Shown: piece by piece, positions 21,621 to 21,726 of the stretch
Layout: each line of letters begins with the position of its first letter
How positions within the stretch are numbered: the stretch's first letter is position 1
IMG/VR virus record: IMGVR_UViG_3300028735_000038
Location: 1 to 21,726 of that record
Length of the DNA: 21,726 bases
Source: a virus
Reading direction: 5' to 3' (one strand)
Translations under genes and position numbers: made by a program
Notes under the pieces: model-generated
Told to the model about the DNA's origin: nothing
Databases searched by the model: none
Seen by the model: the letters and a program-made list of their open reading frames with translations, nothing else

Positions 21621-21726
21621 ATTACTGAACCGCAACCACAGCCCCCCCACTACCACCACCACCATTACTGAACCGCAACCACAGCCCCCCCACTACCACC
21701 ACCACCATCACTGAACCGCAACCACT
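21621..21726. repeat. 43-bp C-rich tandem repeat reaching the window edge
   Basis: Two full units (21621 to 21663, 21664 to 21706) and 20 bases of a third. Each unit starts ATTACTGAACCGCAACCACA and continues with seven C and CACTACCACCACCACC. The two full copies look identical; the third changes one base of the start (ATCACTG) and one near the cut end. The period is not a multiple of three, so it is unlikely to code. The strand asymmetry (C-rich on plus) is strong. Confidence 0.85.

Noticed and set aside
1-21726. T7-type phage RNA polymerase promoters of about 20 bp
   Set aside because: The seven shared motifs agree only over 6 to 10 bases; no longer conserved block was found in the junctions.
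1-21726. tRNA or rRNA genes
   Set aside because: No cloverleaf-like segment with TTCRA-type T-arm or conserved rRNA stretch was found in the few non-coding gaps.

Overview
The window is the virion-morphogenesis (late) half of a tailed phage with T7-like, short-tailed (podovirus) architecture. Every gene I accept is on the minus strand, so transcription runs from the right edge to the left. Read that way the order is: a small exported protein, a Gly-rich phage protein, a small hydrophobic protein, portal, two small proteins (one HTH-like), scaffold, major capsid protein, a probable decoration protein, tail tubular A, tail tubular B, internal/ejection proteins resembling T7 gp13, gp14, gp15 and gp16 (the last as two cistrons), a T7-gp17-type fibre adaptor, a beta-rich tail-tip protein, a large fibre/adhesin, and a partial gene cut by the left edge. 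No host genes, integrase, rRNA, tRNA, transposon or CRISPR were seen. Host and exact taxon cannot be told from the sequence; it reads as an environmental phage contig of roughly balanced base composition.

Coding density is very high. Most neighbours overlap by ATGA, TAATG or TGATG, so translation is probably coupled, and the few real gaps carry nearly all the regulation. Seven copies of a short motif (TAAATA preceded by TA, GC or AC on the minus strand) occur. All seven lie in gene junctions, one touching the portal stop codon, and I found none in the interior of a gene and none on the plus strand. The motif equals or closely resembles the T4-type late promoter octamer TATAAATA and has no recognisable -35 box. 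One conventional sigma70 promoter sits before the first gene.

RNA structures accompany these motifs. The copy before the Gly-rich protein gene lies inside a hairpin whose 3' arm holds that gene's ribosome binding site, the layout known from T4 genes e, soc and 49. The capsid gene has a 160-nt leader with four hairpins, including an intrinsic terminator and a 9-bp stem that buries the capsid Shine-Dalgarno. A second terminator follows the capsid/decoration pair, the same place as T7 T-phi. Together these suggest a T7-like virion programme run by T4-like late promoters and RBS-masking hairpins, which is the main novelty candidate here.

The right end (about 21304 to 21726) has no gene. It holds a tandem array of about 40-bp units and, at the very edge, 43-bp C-rich units. 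These are candidates for an origin, a packaging or end region, or a repeat that broke the assembly.
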